Shown piece after piece: positions 12,254 through 23,843 of a DNA stretch of 64,000 nucleotides. Source of the DNA: Embiotoca jacksoni (Eukaryota > Chordata > Actinopteri > Embiotocidae); the NCBI GenBank assembly GCA_022577435.1, contig JAKOON010000018.1:5286656-5350655 (forward strand), given 5' to 3'. The notes beneath the pieces were generated by a model. The model worked only from the letters and a program-made list of their open reading frames with translations, was not told the origin of the DNA and did not search any database. The number at the start of each line of letters is the position of its first letter. Positions within the stretch are counted from its first letter, which is position 1. A program made the translations under genes and the position numbers.

Positions 12254-12812
12254 AGTAAGTATTCCAAGTTACGTCCGAGATCAAAATCAGAACCTGAGTT
12301 CTGACCACGTGCGTGAGCGTTTGTGTTTTCACTCATTTCATTCACATGCATTTGCGCAGAGAGCGCACATCGAATTCTGTGTCAAACTCTGGAAATCGGC
12401 AACTACGACTCTTGAAATACTTCATAAAGTCTACGGCAATGAAACCGGAGCTCAACCAGGTGGACTTTCTTGATAGAGTTGTACACTGTGAATTAGTGAG
12501 TTCTGCTGTGACGTTCTGAGGCGTGTGAGAGAAAACATTGTGTGCAAACGACCTGAACTGTGGCGGAGGACACTTGGGTTTTTTCTGTCACTTCTCAGCC
12601 ACAATCGTCCCTCCCAACGCCACCTGCTCGCCAGTTTTGGCTCCCTGCGTCTTCTTTCTCTTTCCCAAAAATCGGACACTAAATTTGATGTGGACTCCGC
12701 TCAAGTTTAAGGTCCATAATTAAATTAAAACTGCACACGCACCAATGGTCACAATAACATGCGTAACACAGGTGGTGATGTTGATCAAGCGGCGTAACTT
12801 GGAATACTTACT
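12254..12812. mobile_element. 559 bp element with perfect 20 bp terminal inverted repeats
   Basis: The left end AGTAAGTATTCCAAGTTACG (12254-12273) is exactly reverse-complemented at 12793-12812. Inward similarity continues imperfectly: CCGAGATCAA against CCGCTTGATCAA, and TTCTGACCACGTGCGTGAGC against TTGTGACCATTGGTGCGTGT. That gives subterminal inverted repeats of perhaps 90 bp. The interior encodes nothing recognisable. This is the structure of a non-autonomous DNA transposon. No convincing target-site duplication flanks it, so I cannot name the superfamily. Confidence 0.75.
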
Positions 12813-15171
12813 AACAAAAGGTTATTGTTTCACACTGCTCAGTGCACATTAAGTGTCCTGTAATCCATTCACACACAACAGGAACAGTCTCTGAACATTT
12901 CGATCACACCTTGTATACAAGACAAAAATGTTGCAAAGACTTTAACATTTCGTATGAGTCTACATTAGGCTGAAATATACAGGACAAGTGTTTATGTAGT
13001 CATACTCAGTGCTAATCAAAGAGAAAAGAGCCTGACCATCGTATCACTGGGACTCTAAGGCTAAAGTGGTGAGGAACCACTAAGCATGGATAAAATTATG
13101 GGTTTTCACCATGTTCTGAACCTCCTACAGTTAATACCAACATACTTGCTTCCATTCTGGCACGTTTCATCAGTTTGCCATCAGGGTGTGTCTCACTCTG
13201 GCTTTTTGGAAAGTAAAAATGAAAGAAACATGTCCATAACTCCAAATATAGCACCGATGCTATGAACCAAAATTGAGTGTTTAAGATAAGTGCATGTGGA
13301 CTGTAAAGCCACGCATGCAAGTCATGGTCAGATTAAAGACTGGTTCAGAACCAGAATAAGCAGAGACAAATAGATGATTATGGATTGCGGAATGCATCAA
13401 AATGCTGTTCAATAGCCTCTTAAAATATAGTACAGTACACCTAAATAGCGAAATAGCTGTTTTATAAATTATCTTGCGCTGCCATGTGCACCAGATGTTT
13501 GAACCAAGAAACCCTCCAGACTTCGTGGTGCACAGGCAGGTCAGGAGGCTCTGTGCAAATCATGTCTGGGTCAAAGCAATCTTCTATAATACAGAACATT
13601 GGCAGTTTGAAGTTTGCATAACGGAGAAAGCAACGACCTTTGTGTGTTCAGGAAAACTAGTTTCTAATGTATCCCTGAGAAAAAGCTGTGTCTTTTCAAA
13701 GTGCACGGAGCGCAGAGACTAAATCCAACAGCACAACCTAAGAAAATAACAGTTCAGGTATGAGCTGTGCAAAGCCATTTGCTTTCAGTTTTAAGGCTGA
13801 CCTTTAAGGTTCATCAGATGAATATGAATTGCTGGTGTAGAGGAGATAGGCAAATACAATAACGGATAAATAAGAGGATCTCAGGTCTGACCTTTTCTGG
13901 TGACCAGACCCGAATTTGTCAAATAAAAGCAAGAAATGGTTTAAAATGTCAGCTGAGGTAAACCAAATCAATTCTGTCTCGATTTATTCTCTGACAGAAT
14001 ATTTTAAAAGGTAAAATCCCTGCTACAAAACAGAAGATGAGTCCTTACGAACGATGTTCAGACAGATGGTTAGGATTCCACCACGCACAACGTAGCCGTC
14101 GGTGTTTTGAGCAAGTCGAGTTGGAAAGTCGCGTTATGTGGCTTCAGTGGAGGCGTCTCCGATGGTAACAGCAGTGATTAGTATTCATGTCAAAGTAACT
14201 GCTCATTTCACAGAGCTGTCAGCACCTCTGATGGTTCATCATGACCTACTTTTCCCTGTACGTCTCTTTAGCGGTCTGTCGAGCTGTCTGTCGTCTCGCT
14301 GATGGTGACGCTGTTGACGAACGAGGAACGCGGAGAGGGAGACGTTCTCATGTCTCCCGCACACAAACAAACTCGCAGAAAGGTGATGAAGAGATTGTTT
14401 ATAAAGTTAGAGACGAGCTGCGGAGGATAATGATGTGCTATGATCTCTCCATCAATGCAGTGCCATCACTGAGCAGACAGAAATAGCTGTCATCGTATAT
14501 GTTGAATATAAAAATCTGCAGTTTGTCTTCATGACTGTCAAACTTTTAATACAAGGTCACGTAGCTGCTGTGGAAGTTTTCCGCTCAGTGCAGCCGTTAC
14601 TGTATGCTCTAAATAAAACTAAAAGAACGCAGATTTTATTTTGTACAGACAATGACTTTACAGACTTCGGATTGAAATTTTGTGGATCATTACTGCATGA
14701 CCAGAGGTGTAAAGGCTAATTGATTAAGTACTGGAGCCCACCTGTTCGGCTCATGCTGATGAGCCCGCGCATGGGCGCACACAGTAAAGTTGTAGCTCAT
14801 GTCTAAGGTTGTTTTATTCCTACAGCACAGGCAGGTTTACATACAATTGACACTCATGTATATTTCCATCACTTTGACTTCATAAAGTCAACAAGATAAT
14901 TATGCTACAGTTGTTCCCGGTTTTAAATCTTGAAGTATTATTGTCCGAACTCAGTCACAACAAATCCCTTCAAATGTTTCAGAATAAACGCCGAGTTAAC
15001 AGAAGGTTTTATGTCAGCTGAAACATTACAGAGCCTTTGAGTTTTTGATTACCTGTGTATTAAAGTAACGTGGAGCCGATCAGGTGAGCTGCAAACCTTT
15101 TATTGAATCTTTTGGAGAAGAAATGTGCTCCAGCAGCACTACATCTGCCCATGACTAATACTATTCTAGTG

Positions 15172-15467
15172 CAGTGGCGGTTAACTAGTGAGTCACAACC
15201 CACTTTTGGTGCAATTTTGAGTAGGTTATAGATGTCTGTGTGGAGAAAAAAAAAGGTGTTCTATGCCTGTAGTTTTATAAAGTAAGTTTACCTTTTTATT
15301 TCAGTGGGTTTTAAGTCCTTGTGCCTTATTTTGTTTGTTTATTTCATGTTTCATGTAACAGTACAAGAACGTTTGTGTTACTGCACTAATTGTTTTGTAC
15401 AATTAATTTCAGTAGCTCACAAAAGGAAAGATGTGGATCCTGAGTGTGGACTAATTGGGAACCACTG
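15172..15467. mobile_element. hAT-like non-autonomous element (MITE)
   Basis: The left terminus CAGTGGCGGTTAACTAGT and the complement of the right terminus CAGTGGTTCCCAATTAGT form the CAGTGG-type inverted ends typical of hAT (Charlie-like) transposons. The 8 bp flanks TTCTAGTG (15164-15171) and TCCTTGTG (15468-15475) agree at 6 of 8 positions, as expected for a decayed 8 bp hAT target-site duplication. Length 296 bp. No transposase coding. Confidence 0.75.
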
Positions 15468-15589
15468 TCCTTGTGTATCTCTGTCTCACACTTTCAGTTT
15501 GGAATAAACTCCATATAATGTTTCCTCTTTGTGTCTCTCCTACTCTGACCCCTCTCCATCTCCACTGGCCTCCACACAGCCTAATAAGT

Positions 15590-15960
15590 AGAATCAAACT
15601 CCCGCCTGTTGTAAGATCCTGTCGTTAATGGTCTCCAATCAGGCAATTAAGAGAATGTATCTCTAATAGGCCTGCAGTAATTAACCACTGACGTCTTTAT
15701 TTTGGGTAATAGAAGACCAGGATAAAAGTAATTGTATCCCATTCTGGATTAGTTGGAATTCTGGCTCCAATAAGGCAATTAAACAGCAAACATGAGGAGA
15801 GGCTGAGGCACATTAGAATGACTTAATGGGGTGCGCATGTCCTTTTCGACAGCAGTATTTGATTAAGGCACTCTTGTTAATTTGCCATTCAAGATCTGCT
15901 CCTGCCACTTGGAACTCGGAGCCACTTTGGCTGAATCACAACAATTACAACGAGTCAACA
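15590..15960. promoter_or_regulatory. Candidate conserved non-coding element, homeodomain-core cluster
   Basis: The block contains repeated AATTA/TTAAT cores in different contexts: GTTAATGG, GGCAATTAAGAG, AGTAATTAACC, GGATTAGTTGG, GGCAATTAAACA, ACTTAATGGG, TGATTAAGG and GTTAATTTGCC. It has no low-complexity sequence and no open frame, and it sits between a MITE and unique DNA. The motif density resembles vertebrate developmental enhancers; evolutionary conservation is not visible from one sequence. Confidence 0.25.
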
Positions 15961-17548
15961 ACAAAATTGCTGAAGCCTGTCTAAAAGTACATTAGTAGTG
16001 ATAAAGTCTGATGGTAATCAAACAGCGCCGTCAGAATGGATTTCAGAGGCACATTTCCCTCCACTCCGCCGCGTTTTAGTGCTCAGTTAAATTCCCAATT
16101 CAACAACATTTGGACAATAATTTATCTCCATTTAGAGTTTCAGAAATGGCTTCGAGTTTACAAGTGAGGCACATCCATTCCAGTAAACCCCATTTAAATC
16201 ATGAGCAATAAGCTTTGAGACCATTTATGTCACTTGGGCAGGAGAGTACATACTTTGAGAGTTATGACTGGTGATGAATTAGACCATGAAGCCATGTGGC
16301 TAGTGAAAATAAACTACTGGCATCGGCCTCGTGCTGGAGTTCCACCAACATCTCCCCGACTCGGTTTTGCTAAAATGAGAGGCTTGTGTGCCGGAATAAG
16401 AGAGAAACTTCATCACGTTCTAAACAAACAAATATAAGTTGCTCTGCAGAAGAACTATGCTGGCAGTCCTCAGAAACCTGCACTATCCCCTGAAGCTCGC
16501 TGCAAAGGCCTCGCTGCCAGGCTTCAACTAAACATCTGCTCCCTTCTAACACAAAAAAAGCAGCAAAGAGAGCGGCAGGAGGCAAGTCAATGCTGCACCT
16601 CTTCACTTTACAACCAGCTAATTCACAAGAAGATAGGGATGTGATGAAAATGGCAAGAGGTCTGGCAGTTAACGCAAGATACACAACCGCTACGGTATCA
16701 AAGGTCCGTCCAAGTCCACAAACAAACCGACCTCAGCTGGAAGCAGACAGATTCCTGGAGGTTAATATTTCAACCACGAGACCGCGGTGATGTAGCCAGA
16801 ATGGATCAAACCACAAACTCTGTTTTCAAGACAGGCCTGAAGTATGTTTTCTTTTGGCCTGCTGTGTTAAACAAAGCCATGAGGCAAAAGGACACATTTC
16901 CAGCAAAACTTCGAGTTGCCTTAAGAGACCCTCAACCTATTGTTTGGTGTGGAAAAATCCAAACCATACGGGTGATGAGTAAAGAAGGGTGACAGAGTGT
17001 GAAACATGGGTTATAGAGATAGGGCGAGAAAGACAGAGAAACTGTTTTTGCTGTATCAACAAACTATTTTATGGTTTTCACATAAAACAGTGTGTTTGTG
17101 TCTTGCAGTGAACTTTAGATGCAGTTAAATGTTCAAATGTTTCTGGATCTGCAAGCCTGCAAAACAAAACCTTATCCCTTTGATGCTGCAATATTATCAG
17201 ATACACAGGGCCCTCTCTTCTCTCTGCTGATAAGACTGGAAACTGATGTAATCTGTCAGTTGAGCGACCGACTGAAATTTTGGCAGAAGCAATCTGTCTG
17301 AAAAATATTCTTTTTTATTTCCCCCTGGGTAAAAGCAAAGTGGACCAATTCTTCTGCGTGACTGTTCCACCACCTGCTAAAGTAAACCACATTATTCATG
17401 TGATTATTAAACCGGCTTCATGCATAGTGTTAAAAAATCATACTCATCTCTCCTGTTTATTTAATTTACACTCAAGAGTATTCATATTAAAATGCTAAAC
17501 AGATTCTCACTTGTTCAAGCCTGCACCCATCTATCTGCAGCTTTGTAC

Positions 17549-17745
17549 CTTTTTGCAGCTGGATGGTGAATCTGCGGCCTTTGTTCTTCAGGTAGGAGCT
17601 GGTGGACAGGTTCGTGCTTATCCTGCGCTGCAGGGAGGGGGAGGGGGCCGACGACGTCCTGGAGACCAACGTGTGGGGTAAAGGGGGTAAAGAGGCAAAG
17701 TGTCGACTTGGCTCGGGAGTGCTTCCTGCCAGGGGACCCTGGTGG
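17549..17745 (-). CDS. pard3: pard3 exon: inter-PDZ linker and first strand of PDZ2
   Basis: This 197 nt exon encodes 65 full residues. It opens with a Ser/Pro-rich, probably disordered linker (HQGPLAGSTPEPSRHFASLP, then SRTSSAPSPSLQRRI). It ends with STSSYLKNKGRRFTIQLQK, which matches the mammalian PARD3 sequence around NTKKIGKRLNIQLKKG that begins PDZ2. The first base completes an Asn codon (phase 2 in); the last G begins a Gly codon (phase 1 out). Acceptor TTCTTCTTGCAG; donor G/GTACAA. The linker part diverges freely from the mammalian protein while the PDZ strand is conserved, as expected. Basic RRI and SS residues could be kinase sites, but this is not established here. Confidence 0.93.
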
Positions 17746-19198
17746 CTGCAAGAAGAACATAACAGATCAAGGACTGTTTTCTTTTGCACCTAACAAAACA
17801 GACAGTTTCTAGTGAAACATGGTGGAAAAGGAAGCAGCAGATAGGTAGTATTAGATCAACATTTCATAAATTATGATGGGCATCAATTTCAACAGCAACA
17901 TCATCATCACAACAGGTGTCGAAGAAGCATCAGGAACACTTTTGGCCCCTGTTTGGTCGGTTGAGCCAAATGTACGTGTCCACTCAGTAATGTATTGGTT
18001 GTCAAACTGCTTGTGTGGCTCTGGTTGATATTTCATGGAAGTTCTGCTGTTTAAATTGGATTGATCCACTTTCTTTCTGTCTCTTAGGTGTGAGGTTTTT
18101 TTTATATATATATATGTTTCAAGTGCTGTTTTAAGGTTTAAATCTGTTGGATTTAGGGGAATTTATTGGCAGAGAGGTAATATAATATTCATAATTCTGT
18201 TTTTATTAGTGTAAAATCACCTGAAACTAAAAATTGTCTTTAGCTTAAAATACAAGAGCCAGGTCCTCTACCACAGGGTGCGCCATATTGCACCACCATG
18301 TTTCCACGGGAGCCCAGAGCGGACGAACCAAGCACGGGCTGGAGAGGGTTGAATGTAGATGTAGAGTGTAGATTCTCTTACACACATGGAAAATGAGGGT
18401 GAGGCGAGGGGTATTCAATTGGTTTCAGTCTGCAGCTTCACTGGTAGATGCTACTAAATCCTAAAGACTGCTCCTTTAAATTGATCATATTAAACTATAA
18501 ATAAATATAGCAGCGATGATAATGTCAGGCAGCTAAAACATGAAGTATGATGCACAATAATGTCGTCTCTCACCATTAAATGATTACCTCTGTACAGTAA
18601 GTACTTCTGACAGACTTAATACCACAGAGAATGAAAAGAGGATTCCTTCATTTTTAGACCTGAAATCAACACTACAAACCTGTAAACACAAACCTATTTG
18701 ATAAACGCCCACATGTTGGCCTTTCTGGAAGTAGGCCAAAGATATTACAGAAATTAATATTGAGCACTAGCAGATAAAGTGGACCTTTAACAAGATGATC
18801 GGCGATGCAGACTTGGGGGTCTCTGGTAGAAATGACTATTAAGCTGCTCTCCTGCCTTTTATTGTGGAGTTTTTAAACATTGATGGATTAACAGGGAACA
18901 TATTAAGGGAGAGTCATTGACTGTAGCAATTAAACTAGAACTGGTGTGCACACGCAAGCTGTGGCAGCCTTTTAAACAAATTAATCCAAAATGTTTTATT
19001 TTTTTCTATTTGAATTAGTCCAATCACAATGACAACTTTCATGTCATTCATGAGGATAGCCCTATAGAAGTCACACTTTTATGTTGGTAGTATGTTTCAT
19101 GCAATATCTGTGTAGGCTCCATCTCCACCATGAGAACGTTCCCTGGATAAAAGAAAACACGTAACTCTCCTCCAGAAAAAATAATAAGTCAAACCCAC
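17746..19198 (-). other. pard3: pard3 intron (1.45 kb, phase 2)
   Basis: Donor GTGGGT at 19198, acceptor TTGCAG at 17746. A MITE occupies 18129-18480; the rest is AT-rich unique sequence with nothing further visible. Confidence 0.85.
18129..18480. mobile_element. Percomorph MITE with TTTAAGG-type inverted ends
   Basis: The left end TTTTAAGGTTTAAATCTGTT leads into GGATTTAGGGG. The complement of the right end reads TTTAAAGGAGCAGTC followed by TTTAGGATTTAGTAGC, a loose inverted pair. Internal phrases ATCACCTGAAACTAA, GCCATATTGCACCACCATGT, CCCAGAGCGGACGAACCAA and GAGGGGTATTCAATTGG are ones I recognise from a very abundant repeat family in percomorph fish. It carries no protein-coding sequence. 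Family recognition is from memory, not a search. Confidence 0.75.
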
Positions 19199-19426
19199 TT
19201 GTGGTTGAGGCCGGCTTGTGGTCCAGATCTGGACGTCAGCCCCCCCACCAGGCTGGACCTGTCCTCCGGCTGCTGAGAGTCCTGGCTGAAGCGGACCCGG
19301 TAGGACTGGGCCGGGCTGAGCTCGCCGTGGCCCGACAGCAGCTCGTACTGCCGCTTCATGGCTGCAGGGACCACGTGGAAGAGGATGAGCGGGCAACGCA
19401 TCGCCTGCTTGAAAATGTTCTGAGCT
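19199..19426 (-). CDS. pard3: pard3 exon: C-terminal part of PDZ1 plus linker
   Basis: This 228 nt exon encodes 75 full residues. The first 22 (AQNIFKQAMRCPLILFHVVP followed by AA) are the last helix and strand of PDZ1. Next come MKRQYELLSGHGELSPAQSY and a polar linker, RVRFSQDSQQPEDRSSLVGG through RSGPQAGLNH. Mammalian PARD3 reads [20 protein letters not shown] then AANKEQYEQLS and a linker with RFSPDSQ, so the match is colinear. It starts by completing a split Gln codon and ends two bases into an Asn codon (phase 2 at both ends, so length divisible by three). Donor GTGGGT is moderate. The acceptor pyrimidine tract is a CT microsatellite. Confidence 0.95.
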
Positions 19427-19466
19427 CTGGAGAGAGAGAGAGAGAGAGAGGGAGAGAGAGGGATGG
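19427..19466 (-). promoter_or_regulatory. pard3: 3' splice site whose pyrimidine tract is a CT microsatellite
   Basis: Read on the transcript strand, the acceptor is an uninterrupted run of CT dinucleotides ending in CCAG at 19427, directly before the PDZ1 exon. There is no other AG between the tract and the exon. The CT array therefore serves as the polypyrimidine tract and is also a length-mutable repeat. Confidence 0.85.
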
Positions 19467-20401
19467 AGGGAGAACAGGAAGGTCATGCAGACAGAAATGC
19501 ATTAGCTTTAACATGATAAGAGCTACATGTACAATGATGTACTATCATAGCTAGGCAGATGTAGAAGGATAAGGGAAGCTATGATGTACTGTATGTTGAA
19601 AGGCGATAGGGAGAGTTGAGGTTAGCATGGATAATCGCAGGATATAGCAGCAGAGGATAGAAATTACATTATCTATAATTACCAGCATCAAAAAGGCTCA
19701 GAGATAAGGATGGTGAATGGTGCATCAGTGATGAAATATTATATATTGTGTGCTGCACGTTTAAAACCTTCTCTATGTGGAGTCTGTGTGGTAATCTGTG
19801 TGTTTGTGAGTCGGTGTGTGGCGAGAGATGAATGGGCACGAGTTGACTCAACAATCAGAACCCAGATGATGAATCATGCACCAGGGAAGCTTTCCAGACG
19901 ACGAGGTCCCGAGTAAGCCGACACACACTTCAATTCTCACACACAAAATAAGAAAAAGAACCACAAAAGTCTCAGGAGAGTTTTTCGGGGGGGTGGACGA
20001 CGACAAATAAGACAAGAAAGAGCTCAACATCATTCCCAGACAAGAGAATTGTTCAGTCTGGTTTGCCAGCAGCACTTAGCATATAGATAGGCTGGCCGGG
20101 AGAGAGCCGCCCTGCAGCGCGAGGGGCCAGAGGCGTGGTGGATGTCTGGATTCCAACAATCCCACTTCCCTTTTCCAGACTCCCGCCATTAACCACGCCA
20201 GCAATACCATGCCGATTCTGTCCAAATGACAGCCGCTAAGCTTCTTCCGCCACGACAGATAGCTCTTCATTGAAGCGGTGTCACAGAGGCAAGGCGCACA
20301 TGCCGCACCGAGCCACTTCTGCGGGATTTGGTCTCTGCAGTCTTTATTCTTATGGTAATTTAAATCACACATATGTGCACGGAGGAGTGATGACTGCACG
20401 A

Positions 20402-20403
<2 letters not shown>

Positions 20404-20467
<64 letters not shown>

Positions 20468-20477
20468 GTGTGTGTGC
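20404..20477. repeat. (GT)n microsatellite
   Basis: About 36 GT units with one GC interruption near 20462, followed by GCGCACGCGTG. Confidence 0.97.
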
Positions 20478-20694
20478 GCACGCGTGTTTGTACGCACATG
20501 TTCCCATACAGTGCCATCACTCCAGTAATCAGCCTCCACACGAGCCTGATTGAATAATAAATTACCCCCATCAATGCATCATTACATTCAGTTAGATTAA
20601 GCGCCTCAAAATATTTACCCATGCAAAACAATCCAAGGAGATTAGACTATCACTTTAAATTGTCACTCTCTGCGGCACACAATCAGGAAAAGGT

Positions 20695-20698
<4 letters not shown>

Positions 20699-20780
<82 letters not shown>
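20699..20780. repeat. (GT)n microsatellite with purine-rich flank
   Basis: About 41 perfect GT units, passing directly into a G/A-rich strand (GGAGGGGGGGACGGAGAAGG and onward to about 20845). Confidence 0.98.
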
Positions 20781-20781
<1 letters not shown>

Positions 20782-21494
20782 AGGGGGGGACGGAGAAGGA
20801 AGTGATGAGAAAGCGGAAAGCGGGGAGGGGGCAGACGGGGAGGAAAGTTTAGCTCCTTCTCCTCATTTTCATGCAGAAATCCCAAACAGGGTATGCATGC
20901 GGATGGCGGTGAGGAGCGTGTGTTTGGCAGAGGAGGGTAAGTGCGGAACGCTACAAAACATCACTCCCTGGTGGATTTGGTTTGTAAGCCTCTTTCACAG
21001 TAGAAAAGGTTTGGAAGGAAACCGGGATGTTTACTAATGACAATAGCATCAGTCTGAAAAGAGTGGGGGGGGAAAAGGATCTTAAAACCTTAGTGGCTTT
21101 GTACAGTGTGAACACATTAGCATAATGTAGTAAGGTAGCTGTTTAATTCTCACAAGATGATGGAGAGCTTTTCTTATGTTTGTCAAAGTTAGTTATAAAA
21201 TGTGAGGCACGTATTGCTTCAAAAATATATATTTTTGACAGTGATACAGTTGTTGAGAAATAATTCATCGCTTCAGACTTTTGAATGCAGAGAGGCTCCG
21301 AACTTTCTGTCAGCTATCCAACACGGACGCTCTGACACCGCTGCTTTTACATCCAGCCCGGCGTGACGGCCTTCGTTAGCAGTGACTTCTTCTCGTGGAG
21401 GAGTGCGTGATAAGGGAGAGAGCCAAGGAGACCACCTTGTTCACTGTCACCACAATCCAGCCTGGAGGAGAGGCAATCTATTTCCCAGCCTGAT

Positions 21495-21496
<2 letters not shown>

Positions 21497-21529
<33 letters not shown>
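21497..21529. repeat. (CA)n microsatellite
   Basis: About 16 CA units, 50 bp before an opposite-strand GT array. Confidence 0.97.
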
Positions 21530-21530
<1 letters not shown>

Positions 21531-21578
21531 TACATCCACGCTGCATGTTTGAGTAGGTGTGAGTCCCCACATTCAGGC

Positions 21579-21682
<104 letters not shown>

Positions 21683-22219
21683 GGTGGCTTTGGGTAATTG
21701 GGGAGGAAATGCTTGTAACTTCATTCGACTTTAGGAAATGAACGGTGAAGATGAATCGATAGAGATGAATGGAGAGAGGAGTGTGGGCAGCTTTGGATCA
21801 GGAGGCAGAGAGGTGGTGACGGACTGCGGATCACCGAGACCTTTTACAACTCAGTAATATCTTTTTTAGTGTGCAGCTGTGTGGGTGTCGCCTCTCACTG
21901 CCGTTTGGATTCTGCTTATACACGGCAACACTTTTTACTCTCACTGCACTTAATGTCCAAGACAGTGCTCTCAGTGTGAATTGTATCATTCAGTAGACAG
22001 CGCTTGCGGATAAAACTGTGCTTGTCTTAGTTTTGGAAGCAGTGAAGGGAAATTCAAATCAGCATGGCATGCAGTGCATCTGACAAGAAAAGGAGAAACG
22101 TTACTGGAAGTAGAAGATTCAGAGCTCAGTGCAGGAAAAACCACTGACGACATGCACAGTAATATTGCATAGAAAGGAATGAGTTACAACCTCAGCAGAG
22201 GGCCTAAGGTAAAGCTTAC

Positions 22220-22345
22220 TGTTCGAAGCGCAGGTTGCGAATGTCTCCTTGATTAATCTTGATGATGCAGTCGTTCTCCTGGAAGAGGCGCTCCTGCTCG
22301 GCTTTACCCCCGCGCTCCAAACGCTTTACTAGCAAGCCCTGAGTC
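22220..22345 (-). CDS. pard3: pard3 exon: central PDZ1
   Basis: This 126 nt exon encodes [20 protein letters not shown] followed by FQENDCIIKINQGDIRNLRF and E. Mammalian PARD3 has [20 protein letters not shown] then [21 protein letters not shown], leaving no doubt about identity. It forms strands beta-C to beta-E and the loop before helix alpha-B of PDZ1; in Par-3 this domain takes part in binding Par-6 and junctional partners. The first base completes an Arg codon, and the exon ends two bases into a Gln codon (phase 2 at both ends). Acceptor TTTGCAG, donor GTAAGC, both good. The length is divisible by three. Confidence 0.97.
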
Positions 22346-23798
22346 CTGCAAATGACAACACACCCAGTTACAGATGAAACAGAAGGTCAGACAGAATTTG
22401 TAGAAGCCCTCTTTCCCTGTATCTTTACATTTTAAAAAGTAATGAGAGTGTATAGACAAGGAAGACATTGTCATACACATAAAACAGACATAGTCAAGTA
22501 AGAATTAATGGAAGGGGGAAAGTGAGTCTGAAAGATATGCGTCACCTAAAGCAAGATATTAACACATTTTTCAGACCATGTTCCACTATGGAGCAAACCC
22601 CATTTCCCAAGTACGACTTCCTACTGCAGATACCAACAATGTTTTTCATTAGATAAAATGTGCTGGTTAAACCAAGCAATAACCTCAGAAAAGCTGAATA
22701 ACAACAACGTAAAGTTACAGTTTTAAAATCCAAGGAAACCTTTTCATCTCAACTGTGGAATCCTCCAGCTAAAATCATCAACTAAGTGGTTTAAGTACGA
22801 CTGCATCAATACAGCATTTTGCTGTGTCACATGTAACATGATGTCACCCTACCTGGCTGAGCACAGCCTAATTTGATTTCTTAAATATATAAATGATTAG
22901 TAACTACTTTTCACATCATTTTAACGTTATGTTTATATGTAATAACTGTTGTGTGTAATAAATTGAAATTAAATGTCCTTGGGCCAGTTGGAGTGCAGTT
23001 GTTAGGGTTGTGCACCACAGTTTGGGATCCACTGATCTAAAGTATGAAATAAAATGTTCAGTTATTCAAAGCTGACATCAGCTTTTATTTCATGGCCTAC
23101 AGATTCATAACTTGCTGCAAGTACAGTATGTGAGCTCCTCAATACATTTTTGGGAAAGTAAGTTTACCAAGTTAGTTGAGCCCTATTGTAATGTGCCCGA
23201 CTGTCAACAGAAGTTAACTTTCCAGACTTTAAGCTCAGATAAAGACCTGCGTTTTCCTGCGGTCTGAAAAGCACTGCATTACAAACTAGATTTTAAGCCT
23301 CCGTCCGTCCTTCTGTCCTCCGATCTGCCTTCCCTTCAGCGGGCAGGTCTGACAGAATGACGGGGCAGGTTGCCTGAAATAATCCAGACCAACAGCGAAG
23401 AGATCATCTCATGGCTTCCGGGGGGTGTGTGGGGGGGGGGACGCTAGAGTTGCCTTCGCTGGAGCTTAAAGACGAGAGCCGGCTGCGCTGTAATAAATAC
23501 CCGAAGAGTTCCACGGCTCTGCCATCTCAGCAATCCCTTCAAAAAAGGCAACCTTTACCTTCAAACCCAGCCCCCACCTCCTACCCCCCTCTAAATAAAT
23601 ACATCAGTGAGCTCCGTGGAGCTTTAGTTAGGCCCTGAGGATAACCGCATGCAAAGAGATCTGATCACACAGCACAGCTCCAAACTCCAGCTGCAGTCTG
23701 AGGTGCCAGATGCCTGAGGTAACAGGTAGACTGACTGAGTCCAAATGTTACGTGTCCTTGCATGAACTGACAGAAAGTTAAGGGGCTTCTTTTGGAAG

Positions 23799-23843
23799 AA
23801 ATAATAAAAAAAAATAAAAATAAAAAAAAAATAATAATAATAT
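23799..23843. repeat. A-rich low-complexity patch (AATAAAA)n
   Basis: A run of A-rich imperfect units with AAT and AAAAT repeats, ending in ATAATAATAATATT. There is no adjacent retroelement body that would make it a poly(A) tail. Confidence 0.85.

Larger units (their letters stand above)
11740..17548 (-). other. pard3: pard3 intron before the PDZ2 core (5.8 kb, phase 1)
   Basis: Donor GTACAA at 17548, acceptor TCTCCAG at 11740. It holds the perfect-TIR element at 12254-12812, a hAT-like MITE at 15172-15467 and an AT-core-rich block at 15590-15960. The remaining sequence, including several 60-100 codon open frames, shows no recognisable protein and no splice-site support. Confidence 0.85.

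Noticed and set aside
13474..13722. Plus-strand 82-codon frame ending at 13722
   Set aside because: The frame is unrecognisable as a protein and lies in an intron with no splice signals; consistent with chance.
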